This document shows positions 9,877 through 18,477 of a stretch of DNA of 64,000 bases, piece after piece; the first letter of the stretch is position 1, and every line of letters starts with the position of its first letter. The notes beneath the pieces were generated by a model, which did not search any database, was not told the origin of the DNA, and was given only the letters and a program-made list of their open reading frames with translations. Source of the stretch: Anabaena minutissima FACHB-250 (lineage in GTDB: Bacteria > Cyanobacteriota > Cyanobacteriia > Cyanobacteriales > Nostocaceae); the NCBI RefSeq assembly GCF_014697125.1, contig NZ_JACJRG010000007.1:153473-217472 (forward strand). The letters run 5' to 3'. Made by a program: the position numbers and the translations under genes.

Positions 9877-12291
9877 CTAACGACCCATGTGTTTATCTAA
9901 AATCTTTTCGGCTCTAGGTTTATAAATTAGATGGAATAAAGTTTCCATGTAACGAACTCTAGCTTCACTATTTTCAGGGGCGACAAAGTTCCAAAAACTA
10001 AATATTTTAGCCACTGATAATAATTTATTGCTGTGTAACTGCCAATTATATTTGTGATGAATGCGCTGACTTACCCATTCAGAAATTTCTTGCCAGGATT
10101 CGGGATGGCAATCACATTTTTCTAGAAATGTCACAATCTTATTGGCTGCTCCTTCTAAGTCTGTGGGGTTGAGATGAAAGCTGTTACCGTAATCTTCAAT
10201 AATTTCTAAAGCACCGCCAAACTTAGTTGCAAAAGTTGGTAAGCCGGAAATCATCGCTTCTAAAATACTGCGCCCAAAGGCTTCAAATCGGGCAAAATGC
10301 ACGTAAATTCCTTGTAAATCAGCCGCTACTCGGTAGGTTTCCCCCACTTCAAAGTTAGGTAGTCGCATTCCCACCCAACGCATTTTGTTGTGGAGTTCAT
10401 ACTGATTAATCAAGTCATGTAGTTTTTGGATTTCTGCGGCTTCTGCTGGGTTAGCTGCTTCTGAAGTATGCAGTTTACTAGTTAAAATAATCAGGTTACA
10501 ATGCTCTTGCAACCGTGGATTTTGACCGAAACATTCCACTAAACCAGTCAGATTTTTAACGGAAGTGATAGGAGCTACTGCCAAAATGGGACGCTTTTGA
10601 TTATTATCTAATCTACCAAGAATTTGGAGATGCTCTTCATGTAAGAGTAAGTTATAAATTTTCTTGGTTAAATTGGGATCTCGCTTGGCTTTTTGGCTGT
10701 GATGAAAGAAGACTTGTTCATTCACCCCAGGTGGAATCATATTAAATTTAGGACTAAACAAATCTATGCCATTTACTACATGATATAGATGGGGCATAGT
10801 AAAACATTTATATGATTCATATTGTCCTATACTGTCTGGTGTCCCGACAATTTCTTGGTAGGATGATGTGATAATAAAATCTGCCGCATTCATGGCAATT
10901 AAATCGGCAGTAAATTGTGCCGAAAAATGATATTGTTCTTCAAAATCTGGCCAATAAAGATTACTGAATAAGTGTTTTGGTTTTTCTAAAGAGTGGGCAA
11001 TATTGCAATGAGTAACTTTTAAATGCCGGGCAATTAGAAAAGCAACCAAGTTACCATCTGTATAGTTACCAATAATTAAACTAGGTTTACCTTTAAATTG
11101 CGTGAGTAATTCTTTTTCTGCATCGTCAGCAAAGGTTTCTAAATAAGGCCAAATATCAGATTTAGATATCCAGTTATTCGTAATCTCTGGATTAAATTCA
11201 CCAAAGGGAACGCGTAATATCCAGGCATTTTCTGTATCATGCACCTTTTCTAGTCGCAAGTTACAGAATGTTCCTTCACAATTAGGAATGAGGCGAGTGA
11301 GAATAATCACATAGGGTTTAATACCGAAGCTGTCAAGACCAGCGAGTTTAATTTCTTCCCGCAGTTTTTTTTCCAAACTCCGCGCTTGTTCCAAGACATA
11401 GATGACTTGTCCCAAGGTTTCATCTCGTCCCATGACATCTTCTTGCGCTACCCAGCCGTGGACGGAAACTAACACCACACGAAAGATAGCGGGGACACGA
11501 GAGACAAAGGTTTCCAGAATTGCAGGTTGAGGTGCTTCAATCAGCCTTTCTAAAAGTGTCAAGGTTTCGAGAGTACGGGAAGCCGTGTTTCCCCAACCCG
11601 GTTCAAAACCTAGTTTTTGCAAGTCGAGGTGAAAGTTGGTGTAGGGTTCTTCACCTTGTCGCTGACTGAGAAATTGAATGGCTTGGCGAATTTGTTTAGC
11701 TAGTTGAATACCAGAGGAAATGCGATCGTTAAGTAATAAACGAATATTATCGTATTTTAACGCCTGTAAGGCTGAATATATGAGTTCAAACCAATACTGG
11801 GTATCAGTTTCTAATTGACTGCATAGATAATGGTTGAGGAAAGCTAGACCTTGACCAATGTTTCTAGGGTCGCTGATTCTGGGGGAGTTTTCATCAAATG
11901 CTTTGAGGTCGATTTCTAAAATGTGAGGGTCGTAGGCATTGACTAGGCGATCGCTCACATCTAATAATATTTGAGATGACATCACCTCAAACTTGCTAAA
12001 ATCTGATGTCAGTCGCCAAACTTCTTGGTTAGCAATTCTGGGACGCACCACAAACCAAATAGCTTCCTCTTCTAGAATGATTTCATGGGTGTAGTGAATT
12101 AATTTGGCAACAGAGGAAGAATAGTAAAAGTATGTGGGTTTTTGGAATTGATGACAGTATTTCGCAAAACTTTGCAGAATCTCGTTTCTGAGGAAGTAAC
12201 GTTTACCTTCAGCCTCTAGTGCAAATATCAACTGACGCAGAGTAGCCTTTTCTTCACTATCTGCCAGAATACATTGGTGTAGTTCATACAT
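9877..12291 (-). CDS. susA: Sucrose synthase
   Basis: 804 aa, the normal length for cyanobacterial and plant sucrose synthase. It has the N-terminal regulatory region (residues 1-270) and then a GT-B glycosyltransferase fold. GNYTDGNLVAFLIARHL, HSLEKPKHLFSNLYW and FSAQFTADLIAMNAADFI are diagnostic of the sucrose synthase core, and RFEAFGRSILEAMISGLPTF is the GT4 nucleotide-sugar site. The enzyme reversibly converts sucrose and NDP to fructose and NDP-glucose; in heterocyst formers it is important for sucrose breakdown. The GH65-HAD gene follows with an 85-base gap containing repeated TTTGAAT units. No strong ribosome site is visible. Confident by full-length similarity. Confidence 0.95.
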   Translation of the reverse strand: MYELHQCILADSEEKATLRQLIFALEAEGKRYFLRNEILQSFAKYCHQFQKPTYFYYSSSVAKLIHYTHEIILEEEAIWFVVRPRIANQEVWRLTSDFSKFEVMSSQILLDVSDRLVNAYDPHILEIDLKAFDENSPRISDPRNIGQGLAFLNHYLCSQLETDTQYWFELIYSALQALKYDNIRLLLNDRISSGIQLAKQIRQAIQFLSQRQGEEPYTNFHLDLQKLGFEPGWGNTASRTLETLTLLERLIEAPQPAILETFVSRVPAIFRVVLVSVHGWVAQEDVMGRDETLGQVIYVLEQARSLEKKLREEIKLAGLDSFGIKPYVIILTRLIPNCEGTFCNLRLEKVHDTENAWILRVPFGEFNPEITNNWISKSDIWPYLETFADDAEKELLTQFKGKPSLIIGNYTDGNLVAFLIARHLKVTHCNIAHSLEKPKHLFSNLYWPDFEEQYHFSAQFTADLIAMNAADFIITSSYQEIVGTPDSIGQYESYKCFTMPHLYHVVNGIDLFSPKFNMIPPGVNEQVFFHHSQKAKRDPNLTKKIYNLLLHEEHLQILGRLDNNQKRPILAVAPITSVKNLTGLVECFGQNPRLQEHCNLIILTSKLHTSEAANPAEAAEIQKLHDLINQYELHNKMRWVGMRLPNFEVGETYRVAADLQGIYVHFARFEAFGRSILEAMISGLPTFATKFGGALEIIEDYGNSFHLNPTDLEGAANKIVTFLEKCDCHPESWQEISEWVSQRIHHKYNWQLHSNKLLSVAKIFSFWNFVAPENSEARVRYMETLFHLIYKPRAEKILDKHMGR

Positions 12292-12889
12292 GGTGATTTT
12301 TTATCACTCTATGAGGTTAGCACTAAGGATTAAAGTCCTGACTACTAACTTGTTGAGAAGTTCATTTCGCTTTTATGTCTTCATGATATGCAAGCTTTAG
12401 TACCCGTTACTTCTAGCTGTGGGATGAGAGTTGTGGGTGTTAAATGCTGAGTTGTGTAAAGCCCTGCGGGCATAGCTGCGCTTAGAGCAGTAGCGGGGCG
12501 TGAGCAGCGTGCTAATTTTGAATTGCCAGGTAAAAAATGCCAAATTGGCTTAATTTTTTGTCAAAAAACTAGTATTCTGTATTTAAGTTAACTGTTTTGT
12601 GGCAAATATCCTGGTTTAAAATTTATCCTTTAAATTCAGGGCAGGTGATGAATCTAGCATTTACTAATCAGATGAGGTACATCATCGTCTCTTCCTTGCT
12701 TGCGGAGAGTGAGTTAGGGGTGGGGTTCTTGTACCTAACTGAACCGAGAAATGCCGTAAACAAAATATCACAATTAATTAATATGAAAATCAGCCTTAAA
12801 TGTAGAAGAAATAATTTTCAATTAATTTACTGATCATCAAATTTCTCAATGGTCTACATCCTTAAAAAAAAGTTACCTGAGAGATAATT

Positions 12890-13141
12890 ATGAGCTACCA
12901 AATTCCTTCTTCACCTAAAAGTTTTCATAGTGCAATTACTCATGAGCAACTGAATCAAGTTATTGCAGCTATTACTGATGGTAGATATTCCTGGGCTTGT
13001 GTGTTACTTTTACGTTTCGTTGGTTACAATCCACTTCACTTTATCCCTCAACGAACTTATAGCCGTTTAATGAAAGAAAATAGACAAGTTCCTACCGTAA
13101 GTCTATCAATTAACAGTGCTGAGTTGAAAGATTATTCATAA
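12890..13141 (+). CDS. Short HetP-family protein
   Basis: 83 aa. The central segment YSWACVLLLRFVGYNP followed by LHFIPQRTYSRLMKEN is the conserved core of the HetP family, whose members control commitment to heterocyst differentiation in Nostoc-type cyanobacteria. It is short, like the smaller HetP paralogs, and lacks a long C-terminal extension. The spacing from a GAGAGA element to the ATG is usable. I rely on recall of the family motif, so the subfamily is not fixed. Upstream (12292-12889) lie a short dispersed repeat near 12460-12515 and AT-rich DNA. The ORF at 12597-12833 there is not supported. Confidence 0.72.
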   Translation: MSYQIPSSPKSFHSAITHEQLNQVIAAITDGRYSWACVLLLRFVGYNPLHFIPQRTYSRLMKENRQVPTVSLSINSAELKDYS

Positions 13142-13183
13142 GGGGCGTGGTATTTCTCAAGATGGAAAGTGCTGTTAGTGGCA

Positions 13184-13314
13184 CTAGTACCGCAAGGCGG
13201 AAGTCAAAAGTCATAGACGCGAAAGCGGCTTCCCGGAGGGTAAGTCAAAAGTTTAATATACCAAGGCTTTTGCTGTTTTGAAATGGTCTGCTTATTTACG
13301 CCATGCTGTACTAG
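13184..13314. mobile_element. Small non-coding element A, copy 1 (131 bp)
   Basis: The unit begins CTAGTAC and ends GTACTAG, a perfect 7-base terminal inverted repeat. It holds AAGTCAAAAGT units and, near the right end, GGTCTGCTTATTTACGCC. A second copy with the same ends and the same internal blocks lies at 21112-21215. It has no coding capacity, so it looks like a MITE or small dispersed repeat. Confidence 0.65.
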
Positions 13315-13350
13315 TTCATCAAATTTCAATTGAGGGATAAGCTTTTTTTG

Positions 13351-13398
13351 TAGTAAAGACTTTAGTCCTTAGAAAAATCAGGACTAAAGTCCTTACTA
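13351..13398. repeat. REP-like hairpin, TAGTAAGGACTTTAGTCCT type
   Basis: An inverted repeat, AAGACTTTAGTCCT facing AGGACTAAAGTCCTTACTA, with a short AT loop. The same arms occur at 30347-30390 and, spread apart, inside the element at 18118-18318. The gap 13142-14181 otherwise holds element A, this hairpin and an AT-rich stretch with no convincing gene. Confidence 0.7.
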
Positions 13399-13584
13399 CA
13401 AACAGACCGCCAAATCATTCGCGCAGCGTCTGTCTTTGCTACGCAACGCTACCGCGAACTACAAAGTGGTACAGGGAATGCAAAAAAAGTCATTGCCCCG
13501 CCATTAATCTTACACTCCTAAGAGTAAGACGTGGGATGAATGGCAGTTTTAGCTAACTATATTTACTAAACGATTCATCCTTCT

Positions 13585-13631
13585 ATAGTTATAAGCTTTG
13601 TAAATTCTGAATTTAAAAAGCTTATAACTAT
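13585..13631 (+). terminator. Possible intrinsic terminator or structured RNA end
   Basis: A perfect 14-base inverted repeat (ATAGTTATAAGCTT / AAGCTTATAACTAT) around a 19-base loop, followed by TTTTTGA on the + strand. The stem is AT-rich, so a terminator call is weak. It is 440 bases after the HetP-like gene, too far to be its obvious terminator. A small RNA ending here is possible. Confidence 0.35.
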
Positions 13632-14181
13632 TTTTGATGGAGATCATTGAATTTTTGTGAGGTTAAGTTGAATATTAAATACTGATTTTAGGGTAAATTA
13701 TCAAGTGTTAGCAAGTTATCTTTACTGAGAAATACAAGTATTTGGGAAATATGATTGTCTTATATGATGCTATTTCTATACTTAAAATTTATAGGAATAA
13801 AGTTGGATAAGGCTTAAATAGCAAAGGTTTAAGTAGATTTAAATTTACATAATTAAAAGATACACAAGAGATATTAAAGTGATCTGATCGCCAGATTTCA
13901 AAATGTTAATTTTATGTAAAAAAATTTAACTAGACTAATCAATCTATAAAATAGGATAATTCCTTTAAACTAAGAGTTCATCATAGTCCTAATTTAAAAA
14001 TAGAATAATCTTTAAGCATCCCACAACATTATCAATACGCGCAGTATTTTCTCATTTGGATCATCAACTTGGCTAAGTGCCTAGAGTGATATTGACATAT
14101 GTAGGATGAGTCAGCCAGATAAATCCTGGACATACCAAGAAATTATTCATACTGACACACTCTACTAACAGCCAATTTGGA

Positions 14182-17100
14182 ATGATTAATTTTTTGGTGT
14201 CTCCTAAAATCATGACAACTGACGAATTAACTATGCAACTCGACGAGCATCTCATTGATTTACCTAATCTATATCATGCTATCAATCGTTACCCTCTAAC
14301 GATTGACCCTGATAGTTATATAGTCGATGCTATTAGCTTGATGTATCACAAAAGAAGCCAAATCTCACCGCTCACCAGTTTAAACGCAGTTTGCAATGCA
14401 CGCAACTGGTATTTACAAAAGACTAGCTGTGTTTTAGTTGTAGAGGCAGAAAAAGTCTTAGGCATCTTTACAGAACGAGATATATTTAGGCTGGCTGCGT
14501 CAAGTATAGATTTTTCTCAAGTTAAAATGGCTGAAGTCATGACACAGCCAGTCACGACGATGAAACTATCACATTTTCAAGATATTCTTACAGCCTTGTC
14601 GGTACTGCAAAACCATCAGATTGGCCATTTGCCAATTGTGGACGATGATGAACGCTTAGTGGGAGTTGTGACTGCCACAAGTTTGCTACATGGGTGTAAT
14701 CAGTTACCAATGGTGAGCATTATTGAGGCTGTAAATAAACCACAAATTGAGTTACATCAGTCAAGTCTAACGTTACAGTATCCAACCGACTACTCATTTA
14801 AGCTGCGAGAAAATCTCACAGAGTTGGGCATATCCCAGGAGCTTTGGCAACAAGAAATCATTGAGCGTCACAATACTGAAGAAGCATTGCGACAGAGTGA
14901 AAAAATCTATCGCCAGTTAGTGGAAAGCCAAACAGATTTAATCCTCCGCTTTGATCATTCAGCGCGGATTAAATTTGCCAATCCCTCTGCGTGCGAACTT
15001 TTTGGTAAATCATTACATAAGTTTATTGGCGATTCTGTATTTACGCTGTTTCCTAGTGATGAATTACCTCAAGCTGTAGAAAACTTCAATTTGTTGAAGT
15101 CTCCACCTCATGACATAACCATCAAAGAGCAACCAGCATTAACAGTTAAAGGTATTCGTTGGATTGAATGGAAAATAATTGGTATCCCAAATGAATACAA
15201 GGAAGTTGTGGAGTTTCAGGCTGTAGGAAGAGATATCACAGCACGCAAGCAAATAGAGATCGCATTGCGAGAAAGTGAAGAAAAATTTCGCTGTTTTGCT
15301 GAAAACACTCATGCTTTAATTTGGATTGCCCAGTTAGAGTCAGGGGAAAACTTATACGTTAATCCAGCTTACGAACAGATTTGGGGACGTTCATGTCAAA
15401 GTTTACGTAATCAGCCATTCTCTTGGATAGAATCATTACATCCCGACGATCGCGATCGCGTTCTTGCCAAAATAGAGCGACAAAAGCACGGTGAAGCCAC
15501 CAATGAAGAATATCGCATTCTGCGACCTGATGGCTCAGTGCGTTGGATTTGGGATCGGGGTTTTGCCATACGTAATGAACAAGGCCAAATATATGCTTAT
15601 GGCGGCGTTGCTGAAGATATTACAGAACGCAAACAAACAGAAGAATTACTGCGCCAGAGCGAAGAAAGATTGAGTTTAGCTCTCATATCTGCCCATATGG
15701 GGATATTTGACTGGAATCTATTGACAAATGATACCCTCTGGTCAGCCAATATGGGGCTATTGTATGGACTACCCCAGGGTACTATCTGTCCTAGCCCGGA
15801 AGCATTTCTGGAGTTAGTTCATCCTGAAGACAGAACATCTTTTCAAGATGCAGTTCAGTACAGTATTGAGCAACATCAAGAATTTGCCATTACATATCGA
15901 GTAATTTGGCCTGATGGCAGCATCCACTGGCTAAGTAGTAGAGGTCAAACCTACTATCACGAAATGGGTCAACCCATCAGAATGGTTGGTACAACCAAAG
16001 ATATTAGTGAACGCAAACAAGCTGAAGCAGCCCTCAAAGAAAGTGAAGAACGCTATCGTTCTGTAGTCACAGCGATGCAGGAGGGTGTTGTGTTACATGA
16101 GCGCAATGGCAAAATAGTTGCTTGTAACGCCAGTGCAGAGAAGATTTTAGGACTATCTAGCGATCGCATTATTGGACGTGTTTGTGATGCTTCTTGGCGA
16201 AGCATTTATGAAGATGGTTCTCCCTTTCCTGATGAAAAGCATCCCGCAATGGTGAGTTTACACACAGGACAACCTTGTTCAAATGTGATCATGGGAGTTC
16301 ACAAACCCAATGGACAAATCACCTGGCTTTCTATTAATTCTCAACCCTTGTTCCGTAACAATGAGTCTACACCCTATGGGGTAGTTGCTTCCTTTTCCGA
16401 TATTAGCGAACAGCAACAAGCAAAACAAAAAATTCGCGAACAAGCCGCTTTACTGGATATTGCTACCGATGCCATTTTTGTGAGAGATTTAAACAACCAC
16501 ATCCTATTCTGGAATCAAGGTGCAGAACGTTTGTATGGTTGGTCAGCCTCAGAAATTTTGGGAACTGAACCCACGACCTTACTATATCCAGAAACTTCTG
16601 TTCATCTCCATAAAACAGCTCTGAAAACTGCGATTGCTGCTGGTATGTGGCAGGGAGAGTTGCAAAAAATCACCAAATCTGGCCAGGACATTATTGTCGA
16701 AAGTCGCTGGACAATAATGCGGGATGCAGCCGGGAAACCTAAATCGATTTTGATTGTAGATACCGATATCACGCAAAAAAAACAACTAGAAGAGCAGTTT
16801 TTTCGGACTCAACGTTTAGAAAGCTTAGGCACACTCGCCGGTGGTATTGCCCACGACTTAAACAATATTTTGACACCTATCTTAGCAGCTGCGCAACTCT
16901 TACAAAATAGAACTAATCGAGCGTCTGAGCCATCGTCTAATGTGAGTGATACGCGATTGCCTACGGCGGGCGGAACGCAATCGCAACAACTACTAAAAAT
17001 TATAGAAAACAATGCCCAACGGGGAGCAGGCTTAGTCAAACAAGTATTATCCTTTGCGCGGGGGTGTAAAGGAGAACGTACCATAGTCCAACTCAAACAT

Positions 17101-17985
17101 CTGATTACTGATATTATTCTCATTGGTAAACAGACATTCCCTAAATCAATTGAATTTGAGACAAAATTACCCGAAAACCTGGGTGCTGTCTCTGGAGATG
17201 CTACCCAATTACATCAAGTGCTGATGAATTTGGTCGTCAATGCCCGTGATGCCATGCCAGAGGGCGGAAAAATCACCATCTCTGCGGAAAATATTTTTAT
17301 TGATGAAGCTTATACCAGGATGAATATTAATGCTCAGGTTGGGCATTACATCCTGGTTAAAATCTGCGATACAGGCATTGGGATGCCACCCAAAATTTTA
17401 GATAGAATTTTTGAGCCATTTTTCACGACAAAAGAAGCAGGTACAGGTACAGGATTAGGTCTTTCGACTGTACTCGGTATCACTAAAAGCCACGGCGGTT
17501 TTTTGACTGTGACTAGCAAAGTAGGCGAAGGTAGCCAATTTAACTTGTTCTTACCCGCAGTGTCAGGCACACCAGATTTAATCATAGAGAGTGCAGCCAC
17601 CCCTCAAGGCAATGGAGAGTTGATATTAGTTGTAGATGATGAAGTCCAAATTTGTGAAATCATCAAAATGATTTTAGAAAACCACAACTACAAAATTCTG
17701 ACTGCTAATAATGGTATTGAAGCGATCGCCCTCTATGCCAAACACAAGCATCAAATTACTGCCGTCTTCATGGATATGATGATGCCAGAAATGGATGGAG
17801 TAACTGCCATTCGCACCATGCACAAAATGAAACCCAATGTACAGATTATCGCTTGCAGTGGACAAAATTCACCGGAAGCTGTAACAGAAGTGTTGGGGAC
17901 TGGTTTTTATCAAGTTTTACCTAAACCTTTCACTGCTCAAGAATTATTAAATAGTTTGCACAATCTACTCAAAGAGAGGCATTAG
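14182..17985 (+). CDS. Hybrid sensor histidine kinase: CBS pair, five PAS domains, HisKA, HATPase, receiver
   Basis: 1267 aa (a second start, MTTDELTMQLDE, lies at 14212). A CBS pair spans about residues 35-170 (VLGIFTERDIFRLAA; IGHLPIVDDDERLVGVV). Five PAS/PAC units follow, at about 240-355, 365-480, 490-610, 620-745 and 755-870. The kinase core has the H box LAGGIAHDLNNIL near 890, the N box NARDAMPEGG near 1020, and G boxes DTGIGMPP and GTGTGLGLSTV. A receiver domain occupies about 1145-1265 with VVDDE and the phospho-acceptor in VFMDMMMPEMDG. No membrane span is visible, so it should be a cytoplasmic sensor of nucleotide and redox or ligand signals. A 32-base palindromic repeat is inserted in frame between the H and N boxes (16953-16984). 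No cognate regulator gene is adjacent. Confidence 0.93.
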   Translation: MINFLVSPKIMTTDELTMQLDEHLIDLPNLYHAINRYPLTIDPDSYIVDAISLMYHKRSQISPLTSLNAVCNARNWYLQKTSCVLVVEAEKVLGIFTERDIFRLAASSIDFSQVKMAEVMTQPVTTMKLSHFQDILTALSVLQNHQIGHLPIVDDDERLVGVVTATSLLHGCNQLPMVSIIEAVNKPQIELHQSSLTLQYPTDYSFKLRENLTELGISQELWQQEIIERHNTEEALRQSEKIYRQLVESQTDLILRFDHSARIKFANPSACELFGKSLHKFIGDSVFTLFPSDELPQAVENFNLLKSPPHDITIKEQPALTVKGIRWIEWKIIGIPNEYKEVVEFQAVGRDITARKQIEIALRESEEKFRCFAENTHALIWIAQLESGENLYVNPAYEQIWGRSCQSLRNQPFSWIESLHPDDRDRVLAKIERQKHGEATNEEYRILRPDGSVRWIWDRGFAIRNEQGQIYAYGGVAEDITERKQTEELLRQSEERLSLALISAHMGIFDWNLLTNDTLWSANMGLLYGLPQGTICPSPEAFLELVHPEDRTSFQDAVQYSIEQHQEFAITYRVIWPDGSIHWLSSRGQTYYHEMGQPIRMVGTTKDISERKQAEAALKESEERYRSVVTAMQEGVVLHERNGKIVACNASAEKILGLSSDRIIGRVCDASWRSIYEDGSPFPDEKHPAMVSLHTGQPCSNVIMGVHKPNGQITWLSINSQPLFRNNESTPYGVVASFSDISEQQQAKQKIREQAALLDIATDAIFVRDLNNHILFWNQGAERLYGWSASEILGTEPTTLLYPETSVHLHKTALKTAIAAGMWQGELQKITKSGQDIIVESRWTIMRDAAGKPKSILIVDTDITQKKQLEEQFFRTQRLESLGTLAGGIAHDLNNILTPILAAAQLLQNRTNRASEPSSNVSDTRLPTAGGTQSQQLLKIIENNAQRGAGLVKQVLSFARGCKGERTIVQLKHLITDIILIGKQTFPKSIEFETKLPENLGAVSGDATQLHQVLMNLVVNARDAMPEGGKITISAENIFIDEAYTRMNINAQVGHYILVKICDTGIGMPPKILDRIFEPFFTTKEAGTGTGLGLSTVLGITKSHGGFLTVTSKVGEGSQFNLFLPAVSGTPDLIIESAATPQGNGELILVVDDEVQICEIIKMILENHNYKILTANNGIEAIALYAKHKHQITAVFMDMMMPEMDGVTAIRTMHKMKPNVQIIACSGQNSPEAVTEVLGTGFYQVLPKPFTAQELLNSLHNLLKERH
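16953..16984. repeat. Small dispersed palindromic repeat inserted inside the kinase coding region
   Basis: GCGATTGC and GCAATCGC form perfect 8-base arms around CTACGGCGGGCGGAAC. The same architecture (GCGATCGCCTACGG... CGTAGCCCATCGC) occurs between genes at 34320-34352. Inside the kinase it adds about 11-14 residues (SDTRLPTAGGTQSQ) without breaking the frame, in the loop after the dimerisation helix. Confidence 0.7.
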
Positions 17986-18117
17986 GTTGCTTGCATGAAT
18001 ATTTTTACCCCACCCTAACCCTAGGGTGTTGACTTTGATGAGATTTACCCATTTTTTATTCATACAGTTTTGGTGTCATCATCAGTGAAGCAAATTAAAT
18101 GAGTAATGAGTAATGAG

Positions 18118-18318
18118 TAAGTAGAACAGGGTAAATAATTAAAGGTTTGTAGTAAGAACTTTAGTTCTCTCTGCGTTCTCTCCGTTCCCTGCGGGACGCT
18201 GCGCGAACAAAAAAGGACTAAAGTCCTCTCTACGAGACGCTACGCGAATACTACGAACTCAATCTTAGTTTTTTTACATTACTTAACATAGTTCGGTGTT
18301 TTCAAGTTGTTCTACTTA
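18118..18318. mobile_element. MITE-like element with TAAGTAGAAC termini (201 bp)
   Basis: The left end TAAGTAGAAC and right end GTTCTACTTA are perfect inverted repeats, and both sides abut copies of the surrounding ATGAGTAATGAG repeat, so the element sits inside a tandem repeat with TA at each junction, as expected for a TA target duplication. Inside are the GACTTTAGTCC arms and a G+C-rich block. A left-end-like copy (AGTAGAAC, GTAAATAATTAAAGGT) is also at 52240-52270. The gap 17986-18477 holds no gene. Confidence 0.7.
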
Positions 18319-18477
18319 ATGAGTAATGAGTAATGAGTGGATTATTTTTTATTTTTCTTTCAATTTGTTGATTGAAGTTGCTAAGGGTATTTACTCATTA
18401 CTTATTACTTAAAGCCCCCCAATCCATCGAGGGCATTAAGGGGGAGTAAATTCCCGTATTATCAAATAATACAAATG

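Noticed and set aside
12597..12833. 78-aa open frame upstream of the HetP-like gene
   Set aside because: No ribosome site, mixed hydrophobic composition without family signature, and it lies in AT-rich DNA with stops in all relatives I can imagine; more likely chance.
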